A model generated the notes under the pieces. The model was not told the origin of the DNA. It did not search any database and worked only from the letters and a program-made list of their open reading frames with translations. The position numbers and the translations under genes are program-made. From Auanema rhodensis (taxonomy: Eukaryota; Nematoda; Chromadorea; Rhabditida; Rhabditidae), in the NCBI GenBank assembly GCA_964057225.1, contig OZ059900.1, positions 18,491,638 through 18,555,637 of the forward strand: DNA of 64,000 nucleotides, in the 5' to 3' direction. Position 1 is the stretch's first letter. Each line of letters starts with the position of its first letter. Positions 39,501 through 50,629 of this stretch are shown here, in pieces.

Positions 39501-41902
39501 ATTTCAGCGTGTTACATACTAAAATGAAGCATTTTACATGCTGAACACTAGAAAAATACAAAAACACAGTATTTCCCATGAGAAATATTTTATTATGCTG
39601 GAAAACCAGTTTTTGGAAATTTCGCTGTAAACAAGGTTTTGACTTACGATTTCATGTGTTCAAACTTATGCAATGTCAATGAAACCTAGCTCAAAATTGT
39701 TCGTACAACGTCTAGTTCCACTTTCACGACAAAAAAACAGGGGTTAGAAAATTAAGGAAATTAGCATATTCTGAGGGCACGCCCCTTATGGCTAATATTG
39801 ATTAAATCGATTTTTGTTCATATGAGTCGTCAAATGCAACGAATTTCAGCGTGTTACATACTAAAATGAAGCATTTTACATGCTGAACACTAGAAAAATA
39901 CAAAAACACAGTATTTCCCATGAGAAATATTTTATTATGCTGGAAAACCAGTTTTTGGAAATTTCGCTGTAAACAAGGTTTTGACTTACGATTTCATGTG
40001 TTCAAACTCATGCAATGTCAATGAAACCTAGCTCAAAATTGTTCGTACAACGTCTAGTTCCACTTTCACGACAAAAAAACAAGGGTTAGAAAATTAAGGA
40101 AATTAGCATATTCTGAGGGCACGCCCCTTATGGCTAATATTGATTAAATCGATTTTTGTTCATATGAGTCGTCAAATGCAACGAATTTCAGCGTGTTACA
40201 TACTAAAATGAAGCATTTTACATGCTGAACACTAGAAAAATACAAAAACACAGTATTTCCCATGAGAAATATTTTATTATGCTGGAAAACCAGTTTTTGG
40301 AAATTTCGCTGTAAACAAGGTTTTGACTTACGATTTCATGTGTTCAAACTCATGCAATGTCAATGAAACCTAGCTCAAAATTGTTCGTACAACGTCTAGT
40401 TCCACTTTCACGGCAAAAAAAACAGGGGTTAGAAAATTAAGGAAATTAGCATATTCTGAGGGCACGCCCCTTATGGCTAATATTGATTAAATCGATTTTT
40501 GTTCATATGAGTCGTCAAATGCAACGAATTTCAGCGTGTTACATACTAAAATGAAGCATTTTACATGCTGAACACTAGAAAAATACAAAAACACAGTATT
40601 TCCCATGAGAAATATTTTATTATGCTGGAAAACCAGTTTTTGGAAATTTCGCTGTAAACAAGGTTTTGACTTACGATTTCATGTGTTCAAACTCATGCAA
40701 TGTCAATGAAACCTAGCTCAAAATTGTTCGTACAACGTCTAGTTCCACTTTCACGACAAAAAAACAAGGGTTAGAAAATTAAGGAAATTAGCATATTCTG
40801 AGGGCACGCCCCTTATGGCTAATATTGATTAAATCGATTTTTGTTCATATGAGTCGTCAAATGCAACGAATTTCAGCGTGTTACATACTAAAATGAAGCA
40901 TTTTACATGCTGAACACTAGAAAAATACAAAAACACAGTATTTCCCATGAGAAATATTTTATTATGCTGGAAAACCAGTTTTTGGAAATTTCGCTGTAAA
41001 CAAGGTTTTGACTTACGATTTCATGTGTTCAAACTCATGCAATGTCAATGAAACCTAGCTCAAAATTGTTCGTACAACGTCTAGTTCCACTTTCACGACA
41101 AAAAAACAGGGGTTAGAAAACTAAGGAAATTAGCATATTCTGAGGGCACGCCCCTTATGGCTAATATTGATTAAATCGATTTTTGTTCATATGAGTCGTC
41201 AAATGCAACGAATTTCAGCGTGTTACATACTAAAATGAAGCATTTTACATGCTGAACACTAGAAAAATACAAAAACACAGTATTTCCCATGAGAAATATT
41301 TTATTATGCTGGAAAACCAGTTTTTGGAAATTTCGCTGTAAACAAGGTTTTGACTTACGATTTCATGTGTTCAAACTCATGCAATGTCAATGAAACCTAG
41401 CTCAAAATTGTTTGTACAACGTCTAGTTCCACTTTCACGACAAAAAAACAGGGGTTAGAAAATTAAGGAAATTAGCATATTCTGAGGGCACGCCCCTTAT
41501 GGCTAATATTGATTAAATCGATTTTTGTTCATATGAGTCGTCAAATGCAACGAATTTCAGCGTGTTACATACTAAAATGAAGCATTTTACATGCTGAACA
41601 CTAGAAAAATACAAAAACACAATATTTCCCATGAGAAATATTTTATTATGCTGGAAAACCAGTTTTTGGAAATTTCGCTGTAAACAAGGTTTTGACTTAC
41701 GATTTCATGTGTTCAAACTCATGCAATGTCAATGAAACCTAGCTCAAAATTGTTCGTACAACGTCTAGTTCCACTTTCACGACAAAAAAACAAGGGTTAG
41801 AAAATTAAGGAAATTAGCATGTTCTGAGGGCACGCCCCTTATGGCTAATATTGATTAAATCGATTTTTGTTCATATGAGTCGTCAAATGCAACGAATTTC
41901 AG
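27533..41902. repeat. 42-monomer higher-order repeat unit, copy B (14,370 bp)
   Basis: Every marker listed for copy A recurs 14,370 bp further on: C167A (27533), C157G monomer (27861), C136A (28527, 29211), 8-A tracts (30485, 31170, 34591, 35276, 39381, 40408), A341T (31811, 33521, 36259), 'ctcaaaaatg' (32163), C19T (33883, 36621, 41411), 'atgcactgtc' (about 34194), 'gaaacatt' (about 35078), 'acatgttgaa' (about 36115) and 'caaacttatg' (39661). Even the six A-tract expansions are conserved. The only differences I found lie in the terminal monomer: copy B has G57A, T69 and A85G where copy A has G57, T69C and A85. Such identity indicates a very recent duplication of a 14-kb segment. An assembly duplication cannot be excluded from sequence alone. 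Confidence 0.9.
36621..41410. repeat. 14-monomer sub-unit (4,790 bp) inside copy B
   Basis: Counterpart of the sub-unit in copy A. C19T at 36621 and 41411, G228A at 36827 and 41617, and the C157G monomer at 37441 and 42231 are each 4,790 bp apart. The order of variant monomers inside it is the same as in copy A. Confidence 0.85.
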
Positions 41903-42890
41903 TGTGTTACATACTAAAATGAAGCATTTTACATGCTGAACACTAGAAAAATACAAAAACACAGTATTTCCCATGAGAAATATTTTATTATGCTGGAAAA
42001 CCAGTTTTTGGAAATTTCGCTGTAAACAAGGTTTTGACTTACGATTTCATGTGTTCAAACTCATGCAATGTCAATGAAACCTAGCTCAAAATTGTTCGTA
42101 CAACGTCTAGTTTCACTTTCACGACAAAAAAACAGGGGTTAGAAAACTAAGGAAATTAGCATATTCTGAGGGCACGCCCCTTATGGCTAATATTGATTAA
42201 ATCGATTTTTGTTCATATGAGTCGTCAAATGCAAGGAATTTCATCGTGTTACATACTAAAATGAAGCATTATACATGCTGAACACTAGAAAAATACAAAA
42301 ACACAGTATTTCCCATGAGAAATATTTTATTATGCTGGAAAACCAGTTTTTGGAAATTTCGCTGTAAACAAGGTTTTGACTTACGATTTCATGTGTTCAA
42401 ACTCATGCAATGTCAATGAAACCTAGCTCAAAATTGTTCGTACAACGTCTAGTTTCACTTTCACGACAAAAAAACAGGGGTTAGAAAACTAAGGAAATTA
42501 GCATATTCTGAGGGCACGCCCCTTATGGCTAATATTGATTAAATCGATTTTTGTTCATATGAGTCGTCAAATGCAACGAATTTCAGCGTGTTACATACTA
42601 AAATGAAGCATTTTACATGCTGAACACTAGAAAAATACAAAAACACAGTATTTCCCATGAGAAATATTTTATTATGCTGGAAAACCAGTTTTTGGAAATT
42701 TCGCTGTAAACAAGGTTTTGACTTACGATTTTATGTGTTCAAACTCATGCAATGTCAATGAAACCTAGCTCAAAATTGTTCGTACAACGTCTAGTTCCAC
42801 TTTCACGACAAAAAAACAGGGGTTAGAAAATTAAGGAAATTAGCATATTCTGAGGGCACGCCCCTTATGGCTAATATTGATTAAATCGAT
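41903..42890. repeat. Truncated third copy of the 42-monomer unit
   Basis: The pattern continues for about three monomers beyond copy B: C35T/T69C (about 42111), C157G with G166T and T193A (42231), and a second C35T/T69C monomer (about 42453), all 14,370 bp from copy B. It then breaks down. C136A, present at 28527, is missing at 42897, and C35T, present near 28769, is missing near 43139. There is also a private 'gattttatgtg' change near 42728. The first base of the unit, C167, is A in copies A and B but T here (41903). Confidence 0.8.
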
Positions 42891-45800
42891 TTTTGTTCAT
42901 ATGAGTCGTCAAATGCAACGAATTTCAGCGTGTTACATACTAAAATGAAGCATTTTACATGCTGAACACTAGAAAAATACAAAAACACAGTATTTCCCAT
43001 GAGAAATATTTTATTATGCTGGAAAACCAGTTTTTGGAAATTTCGCTGTAAACAAGGTTTTGACTTACGATTTCATGTGTTCAAACTCATGCAATGTCAA
43101 TGAAACCTAGCTCAAAATTGTTCGTACAACGTCTAGTTCCACTTTCACGACAAAAAAACAGGGGTTAGAAAATTAAGGAAATTAGCATATTCTGAGGGTA
43201 CGCCCCTTATGGCTAATATTGATTAAATCGATTTTTGTTCATATGAGTCGTCAAATGCAACGAATTTCAGCGTGTTACATACTAAAATGAAGCATTTTAC
43301 ATGCTGAACACTAGAAAAATACAAAAACACAGTATTTCCCATGAGAAATATTTTATTATGCTGGAAAACCAGTTTTTGGAAATTTCGCTGTAAACAAGGT
43401 TTTGACTTACGATTTCATGTGTTCAAACTCATGCAATGTCAATGAAACCTAGCTCAAAATTGTTCGTACAACGTCTAGTTCCACTTTCACGACAAAAAAA
43501 CAGGGGTTAGAAAATTAAGGAAATTAGCATATTCTGAGGGCACGCCCCTTATGGCTAATATTGATTAAATCGATTTTTGTTCATATGAGTCGTCAAATGC
43601 AACGAATTTCAGCGTGTTACATACTAAAATGAAGCATTTTACATGCTGAACACTAGAAAAATACAAAAACACAGTATTTCCCATGAGAAATATTTTATTA
43701 TGCTGGAAAACCAGTTTTTGGAAATTTCGCTGTAAACAAGGTTTTGACTTACGATTTCATGTGTTCAAACTCATGCAATGTCAATGAAACCTAGCTCAAA
43801 ATTGTTCGTACAACGTCTAGTTCCACTTTCACGACAAAAAAACAGGGGTTAGAAAATTAAGGAAATTAGCATATTCTGAGGGCACGCCCCTTATGGCTAA
43901 TATTGATTAAATCGATTTTTGTTAATATGAGTCGTCAAATGCAACGAATTTCAGCGTGTTACATACTAAAATGAAGCATTTTACATGCTGAACACTAGAA
44001 AAATACAAAAACACAGTATTTCCCATGAGAAATATTTTATTATGCTGGAAAACCAGTTTTTGGAAATTTCGCTGTAAACAAGGTTTTGACTTACGATTTC
44101 ATGTGTTCAAACTCATGCAATGTCAATGAAACCTAGCTCAAAATTGTTCGTACAACGTCTAGTTTCACTTTCACGACAAAAAAACAGGGGTTAGAAAACT
44201 AAGGAAATTAGCATATTCTGAGGGCACGCCCCTTATGGCTAATATTGATTAAATCGATTTTTGTTCATATGAGTCGTCAAATGCAACGAATTTCAGCGTG
44301 TTACATACTAAAATGAAGCATTTTACATGCTGAACACTAGAAAAATACAAAAACACAGTATTTCCCATGAGAAATATTTTATTATGCTGGAAAACCAGTT
44401 TTTGGAAATTTCGCTGTAAACAAGGTTTTGACTTACGATTTCATGTGTTCAAACTCATGCAATGTCAATGAAACCTAGCTCAAAATTGTTCGTACAACGT
44501 CTAGTTCCACTTTCACGACAAAAAAACAGGGGTTAGAAAATTAAGGAAATTAGCATATTCTGAGGGCACGCCCCTTATGGCTAATATTGATTAAATCGAT
44601 TTTTGTTCATATGAGTCGTCAAATGCAACGAATTTCGGCGTGTTACATACTAAAATGAAGCATTTTACATGCTGAACACTAGAAAAATACAAAAACACAG
44701 TATTTCCCATGAGAAATATTTTATTATGCTGGAAAACCAGTTTTTGGAAATTTCGCTGTAAACAAGGTTTTGACTTACGATTTCATGTGTTCAAACTCAT
44801 GCAATGTCAATGAAACCTAGCTCAAAATTGTTCGTACAACGTCTAGTTCCACTTTCACGACAAAAAAACAGGGGTTAGAAAATTAAGGAAATTAGCATAT
44901 TCTGAGGGCACGCCCCTTATGGCTAATATTGATTAAATCGATTTTTGTTCATATGAGTCGTCAAATGCAACGAATTTCAGCGTGTTACATACTAAAATGA
45001 AGCATTTTACATGCTGAACACTAGAAAAATACAAAAACACAGTATTTCCCATGAGAAATATTTTATTATGCTGGAAAACCAGTTTTTGGAAATTTCGCTG
45101 TAAACAAGGTTTTGACTTACGATTTCATGTGTTCAAACTCATGCAATGTCAATGAAACCTAGCTCAAAATTGTTCGTACAACGTCTAGTTCCACTTTCAC
45201 GGCAAAAAAAACAGGGGTTAGAAAATTAAGGAAATTAGCATATTCTGAGGGCACGCCCCTTATGGCTAATATTGATTAAATCGATTTTTGTTCATATGAG
45301 TCGTCAAATGCAACGAATTTCAGCGTGTTACATACTAAAATGAAGCATTTTACATGCTGAACACTAGAAAAATACAAAAACACAGTATTTCCCATGAGAA
45401 ATATTTTATTATGCTGGAAAACCAGTTTTTGGAAATTTCGCTGTAAACAAGGTTTTGACTTACGATTTCATGTGTTCAAACTCATGCAATGTCAATGAAA
45501 CCTAGCTCAAAATTGTTCGTACAACGTCTAGTTCCACTTTCACGGCAAAAAAACAGGGGTTAGAAAATTAAGGAAATTAGCATATTCTGAGGGCACGCCC
45601 CTTATGGCTAATATTGATTAAATCGATTTTTGTTCATATGAGTCGTCAAATGCAACGAATTTCAGCGTGTTACATACTAAAATGAAGCATTTTACATGCT
45701 GAACACTAGAAAAATACAAAAACACAGTATTTCCCATGAGAAATATTTTATTATGCTGGAAAACCAGTTTTTGGAAATTTCGCTGTAAACAAGGTTTTGA

Positions 45801-48800
45801 CTTACGATTTCATGTGTTCAAACTCATGCAATGTCAATGAAACCTAGCTCAAAATTGTTCGTACAACGTCTAGTTCCACTTTCACGACAAAAAAACAGGG
45901 GTTAGAAAATTAAGGAAATTAGCATATTCTGAGGGCACGCCCCTTATGGCTAATATTGATTAAATCGATTTTTGTTCATATGAGTCGTCAAATGCAACGA
46001 ATTTCAGCGTGTTACATACTAAAATGAAGCATTTTACATGCTGAACACTAGAAAAATACAAAAACACAGTATTTCCCATGAGAAATATTTTATTATGCTG
46101 GAAAACCAGTTTTTGGAAATTTCGCTGTAAACAAGGTTTTGACTTACGATTTCATGTGTTCAAACTCATGCAATGTCAATGAAACCTAGCTCAAAATTGT
46201 TCGTACAACGTCTAGTTCCACTTTCACGACAAAAAAACAGGGGTTAGAAAATTAAGAAAATTAGCATATTCTGAGGGCACGCCCCATATGGCTAATATTG
46301 ATTAAATCGATTTTTGTTCATATGAGTCGTCAAATGCAACGAATTTCAGCGTGTTACATACTAAAATGAAGCATTTTACATGCTGAACACTAGAAAAATA
46401 CAAAAACACAGTATTTCCCATGAGAAATATTTTATTATGCTGGAAAACCAGTTTTTGGAAATTTCGCTGTAAACAAGGTTTTGACTTACGATTTCATGTG
46501 TTCAAACTCATGCAATGTCAATGAAACCTAGCTCAAAATTGTTCGTACAACGTCTAGTTCCACTTTCACGACAAAAAAACAGGGGTTAGAAAATTAAGGA
46601 AATTAGCATATTCTGAGGGCACGCCCCTTATGGCTAATATTGATTAAATCGATTTTTGTTAATATGAGTCGTCAAATGCAACGAATTTCAGCGTGTTACA
46701 TACTAAAATGAAGCATTTTACATGCTGAACACTAGAAAAATACAAAAACACAGTATTTCCCATGAGAAATATTTTATTATGCTGGAAAACCAGTTTTTGG
46801 AAATTTCGCTGTAAACAAGGTTTTGACTTACGATTTCATGTGTTCAAACTCATGCAATGTCAATGAAACCTAGCTCAAAATTGTTCGTACAACGTCTAGT
46901 TCCACTTTCACGACAAAAAAACAGGGGTTAGAAAATTAAGAAAATTAGCATATTCTGAGGGCACGCCCCATATGGCTAATATTGATTAAATCGATTTTTG
47001 TTCATATGAGTCGTCAAATGCAACGAATTTCAGCGTGTTACATACTAAAATGAAGCATTTTACATGCTGAACACTAGAAAAATACAAAAACACAGTATTT
47101 CCCATGAGAAATATTTTATTATGCTGGAAAACCAGTTTTTGGAAATTTCGCTGTAAACAAGGTTTTGACTTACGATTTCATGTGTTCAAACTCATGCAAT
47201 GTCAATGAAACCTAGCTCAAAATTGTTCGTACAACGTCTAGTTCCACTTTCACGACAAAAAAACAGGGGTTAGAAAATTAAGGAAATTAGCATATTCTGA
47301 GGGCACGCCCCTTATGGCTAATATTGATTAAATCGATTTTTGTTCATATGAGTCGTCAAATGCAACGAATTTCAGCGTGTTACATACTAAAATGAAGCAT
47401 TTTACATGCTGAACACTAGAAAAATACAAAAACACAATATTTCACATGAGAAATATTTTATTATGCTGGAAAACCAGTTTTTGGAAATTTCGCTGTAAAC
47501 AAGGTTTTGACTTACGATTTCATGTGTTCAAACTCATGCAATGTCAATGAAACCTAGCTCAAAATTGTTCGTACAACGTCTAGTTCCACTTTCACGACAA
47601 AAAAACAAGGGTTAGAAAATTAAGGAAATTAGCATATTCTGAGGGCACGCCCCTTATGGCTAATATTGATTAAATCGATTTTTGTTCATATGAGTCGTCA
47701 AATGCAACGAATTTCAGCGTGTTACATACTAAAATGAAGCATTTTACATGCTGAACACTAGAAAAATACAAAAACACAGTATTTCCCATGAGAAATATTT
47801 TATTATGCTGGAAAACCAGTTTTTGGAAATTTCGCTGTAAACAAGGTTTTGACTTACGATTTCATGTGTTCAAACTCATGCAATGTCAATGAAACCTAGC
47901 TCAAAATTGTTCGTACAACGTCTAGTTCCACTTTCACGACAAAAAAACAGGGGTTAGAAAATTAAGGAAATTAGCATATTCTGAGGGCACGCCCCTTATG
48001 GCTAATATTGATTAAATCGATTTTTGTTCATATGAGTCGTCAAATGCAACGAATTTCAGCGTGTTACATACTAAAATGAAGCATTTTACATGCTGAACAC
48101 TAGAAAAATACAAAAACACAGTATTTCCCATGAGAAATATTTTATTATGCTGGAAAACCAGTTTTTGGAAATTTCGCTGTAAACAAGGTTTTGACTTACG
48201 ATTTCATGTGTTCAAACTCATGCAATGTCAATGAAACCTAGCTCAAAATTGTTCGTAAAACGTCTAGTTCCACTTTCACGACAAAAAAACAGGGGTTAGA
48301 AAACTAAGGAAATTAGCATATTCTGAGGGCACGCCCCTTATGGCTAATATTGATTAAATCGATTTTTGTTCATATGAGTCGTCAAATGCAACGAATTTCA
48401 GCGTGTTACAGACTAAAATGAAGCATTTTACATGCTGAACACTAGAAAAATACAAAAACACAGTATTTCCCATGAGAAATATTTTATTATGCTGGAAAAC
48501 CAGTTTTTGGAAATTTCGCTGTAAACAAGGTTTTGACTTACGATTTCATGTGTTCAAACTCATGCAATGTCAATGAAACCTAGCTCAAAATTGTTCGTAC
48601 AACGTCTAGTTCCACTTTCACGACAAAAAAACAGGGGTTAGAAAATTAAGGAAATTAGCATATTCTGAGGGTACGCCCCTTATGGCTAATATTGATTAAA
48701 TCGATTTTTGTTCATATGAGTCGTCAAATGCAACGAATTTCAGCGTGTTACATACTAAAATGAAGCATTTTACATGCTGAACACTAGAAAAATACAAAAA

Positions 48801-50629
48801 CACAGTATTTCCCATGAGAAATATTTTATTATGCTGGAAAACCAGTTTTTGGAAATTTCGCTGTAAACAAGGTTTTGACTTACGATTTCATGTGTTCAAA
48901 CTCATGCAATGTCAATGAAACCTAGCTCAAAATTGTTCGTACAACGTCTAGTTCCACTTTCACGACAAAAAAACAGGGGTTAGAAAATTAAGGAAATTAG
49001 CATATTCTGAGGGCACGCCCCTTATGGCTAATATTGATAAAATCGATTTTTGTTCATATGAGTCGTCAAATGCAACGAATTTCAGCGTGTTACATACAAA
49101 AATGAAGCATTTTACATGCTGAACACTAGAAAAATACAAAAACACAGTATTTCCCATGAGAAATATTTTATTATGCTGGAAAACCAGTTTTTGGAAATTT
49201 CGCTGTAAACAAGGTTTTGACTTACGATTTCATGTGTTCAAACTCATGCAATGTCAATGAAACCTAGCTCAAAATTGTTCGTACAACGTCTAGTTCCACT
49301 TTCACGACAAAAAAACAAGGGTTAGAAAATTAAGGAAATTAGCATATTCTGAGGGCACGCCCCTTATGGCTAATATTGATTAAATCGATTTTTGTTCATA
49401 TGAGTCGTCAAATGCAAGGAATTTCAGCGTGTTACATACTAAAATAAAGCATTTTACATGCTGAACACTAGAAAAATACAAAAACACAGTATTTCCCATG
49501 AGAAATATTTTATTATGCTGGAAAACCAGTTTTTGGAAATTTCGCTGTAAACAAGGTTTTGACTTACGATTTCATGTGTTCAAACTCATGCAATGTCAAT
49601 GAAACCTAGCTCAAAATTGTTCGTACAACGTCTAGTTCCACTTTCACGACAAAAAAACAAGGGTTAGAAAATTAAGGAAATTAGCATATTCTGAGGGTAC
49701 GCCCCTTATGGCTAATATTGATTAAATCGATTTTTGTTCATATGAGTCGTCAAATGCAACGAATTTCAGCGTGTTACATACTAAAATGAAGCATTTTACA
49801 TGCTGAACACTAGAAAAATACAAAAACACAGTATTTCCCATGAGAAATATTTTATTATGCTGGAAAACCAGTTTTTGGAAATTTCGCTGTAAACAAGGTT
49901 TTGACTTACGATTTCATGTGTTCAAACTCATGCAATGTCAATGAAACCTAGCTCAAAATTGTTCGTACAACGTCTAGTTCCACTTTCACGACAAAAAAAC
50001 AGGGGTTAGAAAATTAAGGAAATTAGCATATTCTGAGGGCACGCCCCTTATGGCTAATATTGATTAAATCGATTTTTGTTCATATGAGTCGTCAAATGCA
50101 ACGAATTTCAGCGTGTTACATACTAAAATGAAGCATTTTACATGCTGAACACTAGAAAAATACAAAAACACAGTATTTCCCATGAGAAATATTTTATTAT
50201 GCTGGAAAACCAGTTTTTGGAAATTTCGCTGTAAACAAGGTTTTGACTTACGATTTCATGTGTTCAAACTCATGCAATGTCAATGAAACCTAGCTCAAAA
50301 TTGTTCGTACAACGTCTAGTTCCACTTTCACGACAAAAAAACAAGGGTTAGAAAATTAAGGAAATTAGCATATTCTGAGGGCACGCCCCTTATGGCTAAT
50401 ATTGATTAAATCGATTTTTGTTCATATGAGTCGTCAAATGCAACGAATTTCAGCGTGTTACATACTAAAATGAAGCATTTTACATGCTGAACACTAGAAA
50501 AATACAAAAACACAGTATTTCCCATGAGAAATATTTTATTATGCTGGAAAACCAGTTTTTGGAAATTTCGCTGTAAACAAGGTTTTGACTTACGATTTCA
50601 TGTGTTCAAACTCATGCAATGTCAATGAA
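42891..50629. repeat. Mosaic block right of the 42-monomer units
   Basis: About 22.6 monomers that reuse variants seen elsewhere in new combinations. The stretch about 43923-45200 (C136A, C35T+T69C, A165G, 8-A with A46G) matches 23737-25011 at a constant offset of 20,186 bp (59 monomers plus 8 bp), but the match ends before the next marker. C95T ('gggtacgcc') occurs at 43199, 48672 and 49698; the last two are 1,026 bp (three monomers) apart. The G228A landmark appears at 47432, 17 monomers after its predecessor, with a private 'ttcacatgag'. Further private changes include 'cgtaaaacg' near 48255, 'tacagacta' near 48409 and the two T-to-A changes at 49039 and 49098. C157G appears alone at about 49418, without its usual partners. 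Confidence 0.75.
46251..46976. repeat. Two-monomer (684-bp) tandem duplication marked by 'attaagaaaa'
   Basis: The rare variant pair 'attaagaaaa' and 'gccccatatgg' occurs in the monomer at 46251 and again exactly 684 bp on, at 46935. The monomer between carries C136A ('gttaatatg', about 46660). This pair of linked variants was not seen elsewhere in the window, so it marks a recent local duplication of a dimer. Confidence 0.8.

Noticed and set aside
48960-49157. 65-codon open frame on the minus strand
   Set aside because: In consensus monomers this frame gives only about 39 codons from the same ATG. Here T-to-A at 49039 removes the stop. It is a chance read-through in one monomer.
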